Shown here in pieces: positions 27,901 through 36,250 of a DNA stretch of 64,000 bases (positions are counted from its first letter, which is position 1; each line of letters starts with the position of its first letter). Under the pieces are notes generated by a model. It was not told the origin of the DNA. It saw nothing but the letters and a program-made list of their open reading frames with translations, and ran no database searches. This DNA is from Bacteroidales bacterium SW299 (GTDB lineage Bacteria > Bacteroidota > Bacteroidia > Bacteroidales > Bacteroidaceae), in assembly GCA_019550975.1 (NCBI GenBank), contig SDWH01000018.1, forward strand, positions 1-64,000, given 5' to 3'. The position numbers and the translations under genes are program-made.

Positions 27901-28438
27901 AGCGGAAGGAGTGCTTGTGAAGAAGGTGAAGTGCGACTTCAAGAAGCTTGGCCCGAAGTTCGGAAAGCAGATGAAGGCTGTAGCCGCGGCAGTGGCAGGC
28001 ATGTCGCAGGAAGCGATAGCCGAGTTTGAACGCAACGGAAGCTATACGTTTGATATCGACGGAACTCAGGCCGTGGTGGCTGTTTCGGATGTGGAAATCT
28101 ACAGCGAAGACATTCCCGGCTGGCTGGTGGCCAACGAAGGACGGCTGACCGTCGCGCTGGAAGTGACCGTGACCGAAGGCCTGCGCCGTGAAGGTATCGC
28201 GCGTGAGCTTGTCAACCGCATTCAGAATATCCGCAAGAGCAGCGGCTTTGAAATTACCGACAAGATAAAAGTCGTGTTGTCGAAAAATTCGCTGACAGAT
28301 GATGCGGTAAATGAATATAATACTTATATTTGCAACCAAGTGCTGGCTGCTTCGCTGACTTTGGCGGACGAGGTGTCTGAGGCCACAGAACTGGAACTGG
28401 ACGACTGCACTTTGCGCGTAAATGTAACCAAACTGTAA
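24950..28438 (+). CDS. ileS: Isoleucyl-tRNA synthetase
   Basis: Class I synthetase of about 1162 residues, charging tRNA-Ile and editing valine. The HIGH counterpart is in SANGMPGIHH (about 51-60), the KMSKS motif is GNKMSKRLGN near residue 709, and the large CP1 editing domain lies between. The WDTHGLPVE block and FIAEGVDQTRGWF are typical of IleRS. The C-terminal part lacks the zinc-finger tail of E. coli IleRS and matches the longer eukaryote-like (mupirocin-insensitive) type of IleRS. It starts an operon with dksA-like, lspA and DUF4296 genes. Confidence 0.96.
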   Translation: MSKKFTEYSQLSLSDVNKEVLKKWDENDVFSKSMTEREGCPSFVFYEGPPSANGMPGIHHVMARTIKDTFCRYKTMKGFQVKRKAGWDTHGLPVELGVEKALGITKEDIGKTISVADYNRHCRTDVMKFTKEWTDLTHKMGYWVDLDNPYITYDNRYIETLWWLLQQLYKKGLLYKGYTIQPYSPAAGTGLSSHELNQPGCYRDVKDLTVVAQFRMKNPKPEMAEWGTPYFIAWTTTPWTLPSNTALCVGPKIDYVAVQTYNGYTGEKMTVVLAKDLLYTHFNKKAEGMALEDYKPGDKLIPFKVVGEYKGPDLVGMEYEQLLPWVKPVELDENGNWHDAASKAFRVIPGDYVTTEDGTGIVHIAPTFGADDAFVAKAAGIPSLFMINKKGETRPMVDLTGKFYLLDELDGKFVDECVNVDKYKEYQGRWVKNAYDPQFTVDGKYDEKAAQAAESLDFFICMQMKQDSQAFKIEKHVHNYPHCWRTDKPVLYYPLDSWFIRSTACKERMIELNKTINWKPESTGTGRFGKWLENLNDWNLSRSRYWGTPLPVWRSEDGEEICIGSVEELYNEIEKSVAAGFMKENPYKKLGFVPGDYAKENYDRIDLHRPYVDEIILVSASGKPMKREADLIDVWFDSGSMPYAQLHYPFENKELVDSRSYYPADFIAEGVDQTRGWFFTLHAIASMVFDSVAFKNVVSNGLVLDKNGNKMSKRLGNAVDPFSTIEKFGSDPLRWYMITNSAPWDNLKFDADGVDEVRRKFFGTLYNTYSFFALYANVDGFTYAEKDVPVAERPEIDRWILSLLNSLIKQVDDCLNDYEPTKAGRLITDFVNDNLSNWYVRLNRKRFWGSAMSADKLSAYQTLYVCLETVAKLMAPVAPFYADRLYMDLVGVTGRDNVVSVHLAKFPVADESLIDRELEARMQMAQDVTSMVLALRRKVNIKVRQPLQCIMVPVVDEEQKRHIEAVKELILNEVNVKELKFVDGAEGVLVKKVKCDFKKLGPKFGKQMKAVAAAVAGMSQEAIAEFERNGSYTFDIDGTQAVVAVSDVEIYSEDIPGWLVANEGRLTVALEVTVTEGLRREGIARELVNRIQNIRKSSGFEITDKIKVVLSKNSLTDDAVNEYNTYICNQVLAASLTLADEVSEATELELDDCTLRVNVTKL

Positions 28439-28447
28439 TATGAACCC

Positions 28448-28473
28448 ATCCTTCCGGCGCAGTCCGGAAGGAT
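28448..28473 (+). promoter_or_regulatory. Strong hairpin between ileS and the DksA-like gene
   Basis: ATCCTTCCGG and CCGGAAGGAT form a perfect 10-bp stem with a 6-nt loop. No T-run follows, so it could be an mRNA-processing or partial-termination element rather than a full terminator. Confidence 0.55.
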
Positions 28474-28503
28474 ACTATTATTAACTTAAAAACTTAGAAC
28501 ACT

Positions 28504-28884
28504 ATGGCTGAAAAAACGAGGTATTCTGACGCTGAACTTGAGGAGTTCCGTGCCATTATCATGGAAAAACTTCAGCTCGCTGAACGCGACTATGAGAAAC
28601 TGAAAAGCAGTATTATGAATACAGACGGCAATGACACTGACGATACTTCCCCCACCTATAAGGTACTGGAAGAAGGTGCCAATACGTTGTCGAAAGAAGA
28701 AACAACCCGTTTGGCTGCACGCCAGCTGAAGTTTATACAGAATCTGCAGGCGGCGCTGGTGCGTATCGAAAACAAAACCTACGGCATTTGCCGCGAAACG
28801 GGAAAGCTGATTCCGGCTGAACGACTTCGCGCTGTTCCTCATGCCACCTTGAGCATCGAGGCGAAACAGAACGGAAAGAAATAA
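28504..28884 (+). CDS. DksA/TraR-family protein with degenerate zinc finger
   Basis: 126 residues. An N-terminal coiled coil (about 10-80, with an acidic tip NDTDDTSP) is followed by the DksA-type globular domain with YGICRETGKLIPAERLRA and PHATLSIEAK. Only one of the four zinc cysteines (in YGIC) is kept; CRETG replaces CxxCG and the second pair is absent. By family it would insert the coiled coil into the RNA polymerase secondary channel, with ppGpp-linked control of transcription. Its place between ileS and lspA is typical in this order. Confidence 0.88.
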   Translation: MAEKTRYSDAELEEFRAIIMEKLQLAERDYEKLKSSIMNTDGNDTDDTSPTYKVLEEGANTLSKEETTRLAARQLKFIQNLQAALVRIENKTYGICRETGKLIPAERLRAVPHATLSIEAKQNGKK

Positions 28885-28987
28885 TGTTAAACTGAACAGG
28901 AGGATTGGGAATCGGAAATGTATCGGACAATGAAAGCCATTTCCGATTCTCAATTTCCGTTATTGCTTGGACTGATAGAAATAGAAA

Positions 28988-29635
28988 ATGAAGAAATTCC
29001 TGACTCAAGGACGATTGGCCGCTCTTATTGTGGCGGCGGTGCTGGTTATAGACCAGGTGATCAAGATTGCCGTGAAAACGAATATGTTCTTGCACGAGCA
29101 CATTCGTATAACCGACTGGTTTTACATCTACTTCACGGAAAACAACGGAATGGCTTTCGGACTTGAGATATTTGCCAAAATCTTTCTGACTCTTTTCCGC
29201 ATTGTCGCTGTCATTCTCATCACATGGTATCTGACGCGTATCGTCAGACAGTCGGAGAAAGTGAAGAACGGTTACATCGTTTGTCTTTCGCTGATACTTG
29301 CCGGCGCGGTGGGAAACATCATTGACTGTGTTTTCTATGGCGAAGTTTTCAGTGCCAGCACACATACGCAGATAGCGTCGTGGGTTCCGGTGGGGCAGGG
29401 CTATGCCGACTGGCTGCACGGAAAAGTGGTTGACATGTTTTATTTCCCCATCATTGACACCTATTGGCCCGACTGGATGCCGTTTGTAGGAGGGGAGCAT
29501 TTCATATTTTTCAGTCCGATATTTAACTTTGCCGACGCTTCCATCAGTTGCGGCATTATCGCCTTGCTGCTTTTCTACAGCCGCTATCTGAATGATATGA
29601 CTAAAAGTTCGCCGGAAAAGAAACAGGTAAAATAA
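28988..29635 (+). CDS. lspA: Lipoprotein signal peptidase
   Basis: Type II signal peptidase that cleaves prolipoproteins in the inner membrane. 215 residues, longer than the usual 160-170 because of an insertion around residues 115-155 (YGEVFSASTHTQ through the aromatic stretch), as seen in Bacteroidetes. Catalytic aspartates are in GNIID and FNFADASIS; ENNGMAFG is the conserved N-terminal block. Four membrane helices. It is followed 7 bp later by a lipoprotein gene. Confidence 0.95.
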   Translation: MKKFLTQGRLAALIVAAVLVIDQVIKIAVKTNMFLHEHIRITDWFYIYFTENNGMAFGLEIFAKIFLTLFRIVAVILITWYLTRIVRQSEKVKNGYIVCLSLILAGAVGNIIDCVFYGEVFSASTHTQIASWVPVGQGYADWLHGKVVDMFYFPIIDTYWPDWMPFVGGEHFIFFSPIFNFADASISCGIIALLLFYSRYLNDMTKSSPEKKQVK

Positions 29636-29642
29636 GAGTGCT

Positions 29643-30482
29643 ATGGTTGGACGGTTTTTCAGAATGTTCTGTGGAGGGGCAATGGCCTTTTGTCTGGCGG
29701 GATGCGGAAATAAAATACCCGGCGACATCATTCAGCCTGCGGCAATGGAGAATCTGCTGTATGATTACCAGATAGCGAAGACAATGAGTTCTGAATTGCC
29801 CTATACTGACAATTATAAGAAGAACGCTTATTTTGCTTATGTGTTTGAAAAGCATCATGTGACTGAGGCTGAATTTGACTCGTCGATGGTCTGGTACTCA
29901 CGCAACGGCAAGGAACTTTCTGTCATCTACGACAATCTGAAGAAGAGGCTGGAAGAAGACGGCGAGCAGATGAAGCTCATAACTTCGCGCCAGAACGGTG
30001 AAATCGCGGTTTCCATGTCGGGAGATACGGTGGATATCTGGCAAGACCGTCCTTTATACTGGCTTACGTCATCTCCTTATACCAACAAGGTGCTGTTTGA
30101 CCTGAAGGCTGACACTTCGTTCAAGCCGAAAGATATGCTTGCTCTTGAAGCGAAGTTCTCTTTTTTCCCGCGTAACGGGCAGCGAGGAGAAGCTGTGATG
30201 GGACTGAAAGTGAGTTTCGACAACGACAGTGTGCAGGGGCTGACCCGTGTCGTGAGCGGAAATGGTGTGCAGCGTCTGTATCTGCGCCCGGATTCAGCCT
30301 TTGAATTTAAAAATGTGAGCGGTTTCATCTATTATGTCAGCAAGGAAGATGAAAGGGGCGACCTGCTGCTGACTGACATCAGGCTGGTTCGGACACACCA
30401 GGCCAATGTCCTGGAAAAGAGCCGGCGTTTCGTGGCCGACTCTGTGCAGAGAGAAGCTCCCAGACCTTTGACACGGCGGTGA
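29643..30482 (+). CDS. DUF4296-domain lipoprotein
   Basis: 279 residues with signal peptide and lipobox LAGC (GAMAFCLAGC). Residues ~28-110 are the DUF4296 domain (QPAAMENLLYDYQIAKTMS and VFEKHHVTEAEFDSSMVWY). The remainder is beta-rich and unassigned. The family is restricted to Bacteroidetes and routinely sits after lspA. Function unknown; likely attached to the outer membrane. Confidence 0.9.
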   Translation: MVGRFFRMFCGGAMAFCLAGCGNKIPGDIIQPAAMENLLYDYQIAKTMSSELPYTDNYKKNAYFAYVFEKHHVTEAEFDSSMVWYSRNGKELSVIYDNLKKRLEEDGEQMKLITSRQNGEIAVSMSGDTVDIWQDRPLYWLTSSPYTNKVLFDLKADTSFKPKDMLALEAKFSFFPRNGQRGEAVMGLKVSFDNDSVQGLTRVVSGNGVQRLYLRPDSAFEFKNVSGFIYYVSKEDERGDLLLTDIRLVRTHQANVLEKSRRFVADSVQREAPRPLTRR

Positions 30483-30835
30483 CAGATGGCTTTATGAAAC
30501 GTTTTGCTGTTCATCGTCTGTGGGTGTGGGACAGAAGCGAGGTGTGCGGCCTGTCTTTGGTGGAGGTGGACGAAGTGTCCCACATTGTGAGTGCGGTCCG
30601 GCCGTTGGCGTGTGAAACGGAACGTACAGAATGGATTGGCGGCTTTGTTATAGTGGCGCCTCAATGCACTTCTCCTTTGTCCGGCGAAAGTTTCGATGCT
30701 TACCGGAAACGTCTTTTGTCGGAATGGGATTCGGCTGAGTGCCGGTCTTCCCACTCCTTGTATGCGTATCATTTTTCTCCGTTCAATGTCGTGGATATGG
30801 ACTTTCCGGCTGTATCCCGGATGACCGTTTTATAA
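30479..30835 (+). CDS. Conserved-position hypothetical protein after DUF4296
   Basis: 118 residues from a GTG overlapping the DUF4296 stop by four bases, or 113 from the ATG at 30494. Contains HRLWVWDRSEVCGLSLVEVD and YAYHFSPFNVVDMDF. No signal peptide or known motif. It ends convergently with the methyltransferase gene, overlapping six bases. The reading frame is better than the antisense alternative and is coupled to the upstream gene, but I do not recognise the family. Confidence 0.65.
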   Translation: MTDGFMKRFAVHRLWVWDRSEVCGLSLVEVDEVSHIVSAVRPLACETERTEWIGGFVIVAPQCTSPLSGESFDAYRKRLLSEWDSAECRSSHSLYAYHFSPFNVVDMDFPAVSRMTVL

Positions 30836-31585
30836 CATCCTGCGGCGGAATTCGGAACATACGATTGCTGTGGCGACGGCTACATTGAGCGATTCGCTGG
30901 TAGCGTTCCCTTGCGGATAGTTCGGAATAAGAAGCCGCCGGTTTGTCAGTCGCGAGATTTCGGCGCTGATGCCCTTGCCTTCGTTTCCCATGATGATCAG
31001 TCCGTGACCGTCCAATGGGGCTTCGTAGATGTTTTCTCCGTCAAGAAAAGTGCCGAACAGCGGAGTTCCTTCCGGCAGAGAGCCGGCCAGTGCCTTCAGG
31101 TCGCAGTAGTGGAGCTTGACCCGTGCCAGTGCGCCCATGGTGGCTTGCACTGTCTTTGGGTTATAGACGTCTGCTGTTCCGGGTGAGCAGAATATATGGC
31201 CGATGCCGAACCAGTCTGCAATGCGTATGATGGTGCCCAGATTTCCCGGGTCCTGCACGTCGTCCAAAGCCAGACAAAGCGAATGTTCGATGACGGAAGC
31301 GTCGGTTTCTGCTTGCGGGATTTCAAAAACGGCCAGCACATCCTGTGGGGTTTTGAGAAGGCTGGCTTTTGCAAGTTCTTCCCGGGTGACCTCAATCGTT
31401 TCTTGTGTGCGGAGGTCGGGATTCTTCTTGAACCATTCCGGGGTACCCGCTATCAGCCGGCACCGAAAGTGTCCCAGCAGATCGCCTACCAGCTTATGTC
31501 CTTCTGCCAGAAACGCGTTTTCTTCCTTTCTGTATTTTTTAAGTTCCAGCGAACGGATAAATTTGATCTTATTTTTGCTCAGCAT
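30830..31585 (-). CDS. TrmH/SpoU-family RNA 2'-O-methyltransferase
   Basis: 251 residues. The N-terminal L30e-like substrate-binding domain is followed by the knotted SPOUT domain with motif 1 DDVQDPGNLGTIIRIADW, motif 2 IMGNEGKGIS and motif 3 IPNYPQGNATSESLNVAVA. By family it methylates ribose in rRNA or tRNA with SAM; the target nucleotide cannot be named. Its promoter is at 31613-31620 and it is divergent from the tamL-like gene. Confidence 0.92.
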   Translation of the reverse strand: MLSKNKIKFIRSLELKKYRKEENAFLAEGHKLVGDLLGHFRCRLIAGTPEWFKKNPDLRTQETIEVTREELAKASLLKTPQDVLAVFEIPQAETDASVIEHSLCLALDDVQDPGNLGTIIRIADWFGIGHIFCSPGTADVYNPKTVQATMGALARVKLHYCDLKALAGSLPEGTPLFGTFLDGENIYEAPLDGHGLIIMGNEGKGISAEISRLTNRRLLIPNYPQGNATSESLNVAVATAIVCSEFRRRML

Positions 31586-31612
31586 TGTTTTCTGATAAAG
31601 TAAATTTGCGGC

Positions 31613-31620
31613 AAAGCTAA
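31613..31620 (-). promoter_or_regulatory. Promoter -7 element of the methyltransferase gene
   Basis: TAGCTTTG on the minus strand, 27 bp upstream of the ATG at 31585. Confidence 0.6.
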
Positions 31621-31772
31621 GAAGATATTTTTGAATATTGTATATGTTTGGTGAAAACAGACGGGTTTTGTTTTGATTTCGGATAAATTAACGGAACATT
31701 CGTCCTTTGTGCTTGAGATGCTTTGCTGTTTTTATTTTCATGTCAAATTACCGATGGCATTGGTTTTTTTTC

Positions 31773-31780
31773 TACTTTTG
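31773..31780 (+). promoter_or_regulatory. Promoter -7 element of the tamL-like gene
   Basis: TACTTTTG, exact consensus, 27 bp before the ATG at 31808. Confidence 0.65.
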
Positions 31781-31807
31781 CGTGTAAATCCGTAAAACCG
31801 TATCTGT

Positions 31808-34117
31808 ATGAAGCTTGCCTTGCGCCATTGTTCAATCTTTTTGATGCTTTTGCTGGGTCTGAGCGCATGCTCTGTCAGCAAATTCATCCCTGAGGGGCAT
31901 TATCTGCTGGATGCGGTGAAGATCGAATCAGACAACAAGGAGGTCAAGCCGTCGGAGATGCGTGCTTACGTGCGGCAGACTTCCAACGCCAAATGGTTCA
32001 GCCTGGTCAAGATTCCTATGTACATCTATAGCGCTGCGGGGAGAGATTCCACCAAATGGATCAACAGGCTTTTATACCGGATGGGTGATGCGCCGCGCAT
32101 ATATGATCCGGAACTGACTGAAGAAACGCGCGAGCAGATGGAGCAGGCCGTGCGCAACATGGGGTATATGGGCGCGCAGGTTGGCGCTGTTGAAGTGCGT
32201 AAGGGGAACAGACTGAAAGTACATTATGTCATACGTGCAGGGGAACCGTATACGGTGGGAAGCGTTGCCTATGATATTGACGACTACCGCATCGCTGAGT
32301 ACCTCAGAGCGGATTCTGTTCATCGGATGCTTGCTCCGGGCATGCGCTTTGACGTGAACGTGCTCGATCAGGAGCGGCAGCGTATTACCCAATATTTGCA
32401 GAACCGCGGATATTTCAGATTCAACAAAGACTTTATTACCTATCAGGCTGACACTACGCTTTATTCGAAACAGGTAGGGCTGACGCTGAAGCTTGCTCCC
32501 TACCGGAGAAAGAAAGAAGACACTCCGGCACCTCACAAGCAGTATCATATCCGTGATGTCAATTTTATCTTTGACTCCGATTTCTCGGATTTGAGCACGA
32601 CGGGACTTGCCGGACTTGATTCTGTCCGGTCGGGCGGAGTGAACTTTTATTATAAGGACAAGCTGTATCTTCGTCCACGTGTCATTACGGATTATAACCG
32701 CCTGCAGACAGGTGACCTGTATCGGTTGAGGAATGTGCAGTCTACTTACAATGCATTGGGGAGGTTGAACATTCTGAAATATTCGAACATCCGGTTTGAA
32801 GAAGACGCAAAGTCTGATTCCGCCTGTCTGGATGCGTTTGTCACTCTGAGCAGGAACAAGAACAAATCGGTTGCTTTTGAAATCGAAGGAACCAACTCCG
32901 CCGGTGATCTTGGAGCGGCTGCTTCGGTTTCTTATATGCACCGGAATCTTTTTAAAGGGTCGGAAACCTTCTCCATCAAGATCCGTGGAGCGTATGAGGC
33001 AATAACCGGCCTGGAAGGCTATGCCAACAGCAACTATATGGAGTATGCCGTTGAGGCGGGACTGAACTTCCCCGAATTTATGTTTCCTTTTCTTTCGTCA
33101 GACTTCAAGCGGAGAATCCGTGCGACGTCTGAAGTTACGGTGAAATACAACTGGCAGATCCGCCCTGAGTTTGAGCGTACGGTTGCTTCAGCGGCATGGA
33201 GCTACAAATGGTCGAAGCGGAGGGCAAGCCATCGTTTTGACGTGTTCGACCTCAATTATATCTATATGCCCTACCGTTCGGAAACCTTTAGAAGCTATCT
33301 TGATGAGATGGACCAGCGGAATCCGCTGCTGCGTTACAGCTATGAGGATCTTTTCATTGTGCGGATGGGGTATACTTATACCTATAACAGTTCGGGAGCC
33401 GCTTCGATGAAAACGGCGCAGCGCAATTCGTATTCTATCCGTTTCAACATAGAAGAGTCGGGAAACCTGCTTTATGCTTTTTCCAAAATAGTGAACCGTC
33501 ATCCGAAAAACGGGGAGGCTTTCCAGATGGGGAACATTGACTTTGCCCAATACGTGAAGATGGATATCGATTACGCGAAGAATTTTATGATTGACTATCG
33601 GAATTCGCTGGTGTTCCATGTGGGGGTGGGAGTGGCTGTTCCTTATGGCAATTCGAAGAGTCTTCCGTTTGAAAAGCTGTATTTTTCCGGGGGAGCCAAC
33701 AGCGTGCGCGGATGGAGCGTGCGTTCGCTGGGGCCTGGCGGGTATAGAGGAGATGCGAACAGCCTTGATTATGTAAATCATACGGGGGATATCAAGCTTG
33801 ACTTGAATCTGGAATATCGCACCCATTTGTTTTGGAAGCTGAACGGCGCAGCGTTCATCGATGCCGGAAATGTTTGGACCATCCGGAGCAGAGATATGCA
33901 GCCCGAAGGACAGTTCAAGTTCGACCGCTTTTACAAGCAGTTGGCTGTGGCATACGGTTTAGGCATCCGCTTTGACCTGGATTTTCTGATTCTCCGTTTT
34001 GACGGCGGCATGAAGGCGGTCAATCCGATGTATACCGGAAAAGACCGTTATCCGATTGTTTCTCCCGATTTCAAGCGGGACTTTACGTTCCATTTTGCGG
34101 TTGGTTATCCATTCTAA
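31808..34117 (+). CDS. tamL: BamA/TamA-like outer-membrane lipoprotein (TamL)
   Basis: 769 residues. Signal peptide with lipobox LSAC (Cys21), POTRA-like domains over roughly residues 30-320, then a 16-strand Omp85 barrel ending in DFTFHFAVGYPF with terminal aromatic residue. The conserved barrel blocks LYFSGGANSVRGWSVRSLGP and LEYRTHLFWKLNGAAFIDAG are present. The lipid-anchored form is the TamL type of Bacteroidetes, expected to work with an inner-membrane TamB. No tamB follows; the next gene is a DUF6965 protein starting on the last base of the stop codon. Confidence 0.9.
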   Translation: MKLALRHCSIFLMLLLGLSACSVSKFIPEGHYLLDAVKIESDNKEVKPSEMRAYVRQTSNAKWFSLVKIPMYIYSAAGRDSTKWINRLLYRMGDAPRIYDPELTEETREQMEQAVRNMGYMGAQVGAVEVRKGNRLKVHYVIRAGEPYTVGSVAYDIDDYRIAEYLRADSVHRMLAPGMRFDVNVLDQERQRITQYLQNRGYFRFNKDFITYQADTTLYSKQVGLTLKLAPYRRKKEDTPAPHKQYHIRDVNFIFDSDFSDLSTTGLAGLDSVRSGGVNFYYKDKLYLRPRVITDYNRLQTGDLYRLRNVQSTYNALGRLNILKYSNIRFEEDAKSDSACLDAFVTLSRNKNKSVAFEIEGTNSAGDLGAAASVSYMHRNLFKGSETFSIKIRGAYEAITGLEGYANSNYMEYAVEAGLNFPEFMFPFLSSDFKRRIRATSEVTVKYNWQIRPEFERTVASAAWSYKWSKRRASHRFDVFDLNYIYMPYRSETFRSYLDEMDQRNPLLRYSYEDLFIVRMGYTYTYNSSGAASMKTAQRNSYSIRFNIEESGNLLYAFSKIVNRHPKNGEAFQMGNIDFAQYVKMDIDYAKNFMIDYRNSLVFHVGVGVAVPYGNSKSLPFEKLYFSGGANSVRGWSVRSLGPGGYRGDANSLDYVNHTGDIKLDLNLEYRTHLFWKLNGAAFIDAGNVWTIRSRDMQPEGQFKFDRFYKQLAVAYGLGIRFDLDFLILRFDGGMKAVNPMYTGKDRYPIVSPDFKRDFTFHFAVGYPF

Positions 34118-34380
34118 TGTATAGTGACATGAAGAAAATAGATGAGGTTTATACAAAAAAGGAAGTGGAGGACTTGAAGGCATGGTTTGACAATGCCACC
34201 CTTCCAAAGTCGTTGCAGTTAGATAAGGCGACATTTATTCCCAATTTGAAAGATACGCTCGACCGTCTGTTCCAGCAGGCGTTCATTACGCATGAAAACG
34301 CTAAGCTGCTGGGAGGGATGCATCTGATAGAAAGAATCAAAGCGAAGCTTGAGGGAGAAAATACAGCCGGTGAGGCCTAA
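34117..34380 (+). CDS. DUF6965-like small protein
   Basis: 87 residues (83 if the second ATG at 34129 is used), alpha-helical, with VEDLKAWFDNATLPKSLQLD, then LDRLFQQAFITHENAKL and a charged C-terminus. It matches a small uncharacterised Bacteroidetes family. Its start shares one base with the tamL stop, so it is co-expressed. Function unknown. Confidence 0.8.
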   Translation: MYSDMKKIDEVYTKKEVEDLKAWFDNATLPKSLQLDKATFIPNLKDTLDRLFQQAFITHENAKLLGGMHLIERIKAKLEGENTAGEA

Positions 34381-34474
34381 AATGGCCGGGTTTCTTTCAT
34401 ATATCCAAAAAAAATACGAAATTTGCAGGGATGAATTTTAGTTCTATACACCTTTATAAATAATAGATACAATT

Positions 34475-36115
34475 ATGACAAAAAGCGCATTACAAATTGC
34501 AAGAGCTGCTTATCAGCCTAAATTGCCGAAAGCATTGAGAGGTGCTGTTAAGGTTCAGGAAGGCGAACCTACTCATTCTGTAGCTGATGAGGAAGAAATC
34601 AAGAAACTGTTTCCGAACACTTACGGCATGCCGTTGATCAGATTTGTTGAAGGGGAAAACAAAGAATATGCTCCGATGAATGTGGGCGTTATTCTCTCCG
34701 GCGGACAGGCTCCCGGCGGACACAATGTGATTTCCGGACTGTTTGACGGAATCAAACGGCTGAATCCGGCAAACAAGCTGTACGGTTTCCTGATGGGACC
34801 TGGCGGTTTGGTTGATCACAAATATATGGAGCTGACTGCTGATATCATTGATGAATACCGCAATACGGGCGGATTTGATATTATCGGTTCAGGACGTACC
34901 AAACTGGAAAAGGAAGACCAGTTTGAAAAAGGCTATGAAATATTGAAGGAACTGGGCATCAAGGCGCTCGTCATTATCGGAGGCGATGACTCAAATACCA
35001 ACGCTTGTGTTCTGGCTGAATATTATGCGGCCAAGAACTACGGCATCCAGGTTATCGGATGTCCGAAGACTATTGACGGTGACCTGAAAAATGAAATGAT
35101 TGAAACTTCTTTCGGCTTTGATACGGCCTGCAAAACTTATGCAGAGGTTATCGGAAACATTGAGCGCGACTGTAACTCTGCACGTAAATACTGGCACTTC
35201 ATCAAGCTGATGGGACGCTCTGCTTCTCATATCGCACTGGAATGTGCGTTGCAGACCCAGCCGAACATCTGTCTGATTTCTGAAGAAGTTGAGGCCAAGA
35301 ACATGTCGCTGGACGATATCGTTACTTATATCGCTGATGCTGTTGCTGCCCGTGCCGCAGCAGGAAACAATTTCGGTACTGTGCTGATTCCGGAAGGTCT
35401 GATTGAATTCATCCCGGCCATGAAGAAGCTGATTGCCGAACTGAATGATTTCCTGGCTGTCCATGCAGATGAATATGCCGCAATCGAACCGAACAAGCAG
35501 CGTGAATACATTATCAGCAAATTGTCTGCAGACAATGCCGCTGTTTACGCTTCGCTTCCGGAAGGAGTGGCTCGCCAGCTGACGCTTGACCGCGACCCGC
35601 ACGGAAACGTTCAGGTTTCGCTTATTGAAACAGAAAAACTGTTGTCTGAAATGGTAGGCAAGAAGCTTGCTGCATGGAAGGCCGAAGGCAAATATGTTGG
35701 CAAGTTCTCGGCACAGCACCACTTCTTCGGCTATGAAGGACGTTGCGCCGCTCCGTCTAACTTTGACGCCGACTACTGCTATGCTCTGGGTTACACTGCA
35801 TCTGAGCTGATTGCAAACGGCAAGACAGGCTATATGTCGTCAGTACGCAATCTGACCGCTCCTGCAGAAGAATGGATTGCCGGCGGTGTGCCTATCACGA
35901 TGATGATGAACATGGAACGCCGTCACGGTGAAATGAAGCCGGTTATTCAGAAAGCGCTGGTAAGACTGGACGGTGCTCCGTTCAAGGCTTTCGCTGCTGC
36001 ACGCGATACGTGGGCAAAAGAAACGGCTTACGTTTACCCGGGTCCGATCCAGTACTTCGGTCCTACTGAAGTATGTGACGAGCCGACCAAGACATTGCAG
36101 TTGGAACAGGCTTGA
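34475..36115 (+). CDS. pfp: Pyrophosphate-dependent 6-phosphofructokinase
   Basis: 546 residues, the long PFP class. It interconverts fructose 6-phosphate + PPi and fructose 1,6-bisphosphate + Pi in glycolysis. [11 protein letters not shown] is the phosphate-binding loop; [10 protein letters not shown] has the Asp that blocks ATP and marks PPi use; PKTIDGDL carries the catalytic base; [14 protein letters not shown] and EGLIEF follow. Common in Bacteroidales. A GAAATTTG resembling a -7 box lies at about 34416. The hairpin at 36146-36180 follows. Confidence 0.95.
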   Translation: MTKSALQIARAAYQPKLPKALRGAVKVQEGEPTHSVADEEEIKKLFPNTYGMPLIRFVEGENKEYAPMNVGVILSGGQAPGGHNVISGLFDGIKRLNPANKLYGFLMGPGGLVDHKYMELTADIIDEYRNTGGFDIIGSGRTKLEKEDQFEKGYEILKELGIKALVIIGGDDSNTNACVLAEYYAAKNYGIQVIGCPKTIDGDLKNEMIETSFGFDTACKTYAEVIGNIERDCNSARKYWHFIKLMGRSASHIALECALQTQPNICLISEEVEAKNMSLDDIVTYIADAVAARAAAGNNFGTVLIPEGLIEFIPAMKKLIAELNDFLAVHADEYAAIEPNKQREYIISKLSADNAAVYASLPEGVARQLTLDRDPHGNVQVSLIETEKLLSEMVGKKLAAWKAEGKYVGKFSAQHHFFGYEGRCAAPSNFDADYCYALGYTASELIANGKTGYMSSVRNLTAPAEEWIAGGVPITMMMNMERRHGEMKPVIQKALVRLDGAPFKAFAAARDTWAKETAYVYPGPIQYFGPTEVCDEPTKTLQLEQA

Positions 36116-36145
36116 TGATTTTTGCTGTTTTTGATAATATGGTTG

Positions 36146-36180
36146 ATTACGTCGGGTTGTGCTTTGCGGCCCGACGTAAT
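36146..36180 (+). terminator. Probable pfp terminator
   Basis: ATTACGTCGGG and CCCGACGTAAT form an 11-bp stem with a 13-nt loop, followed by TATTGTTTG. The T-run is poor, so efficiency is uncertain. Confidence 0.6.
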
Positions 36181-36250
36181 TATTGTTTGCGGCGGAGGCA
36201 GTTTCGTATATTTCCGAAACGGTTCTTTCGGCATTTAAACTTGACGAACT

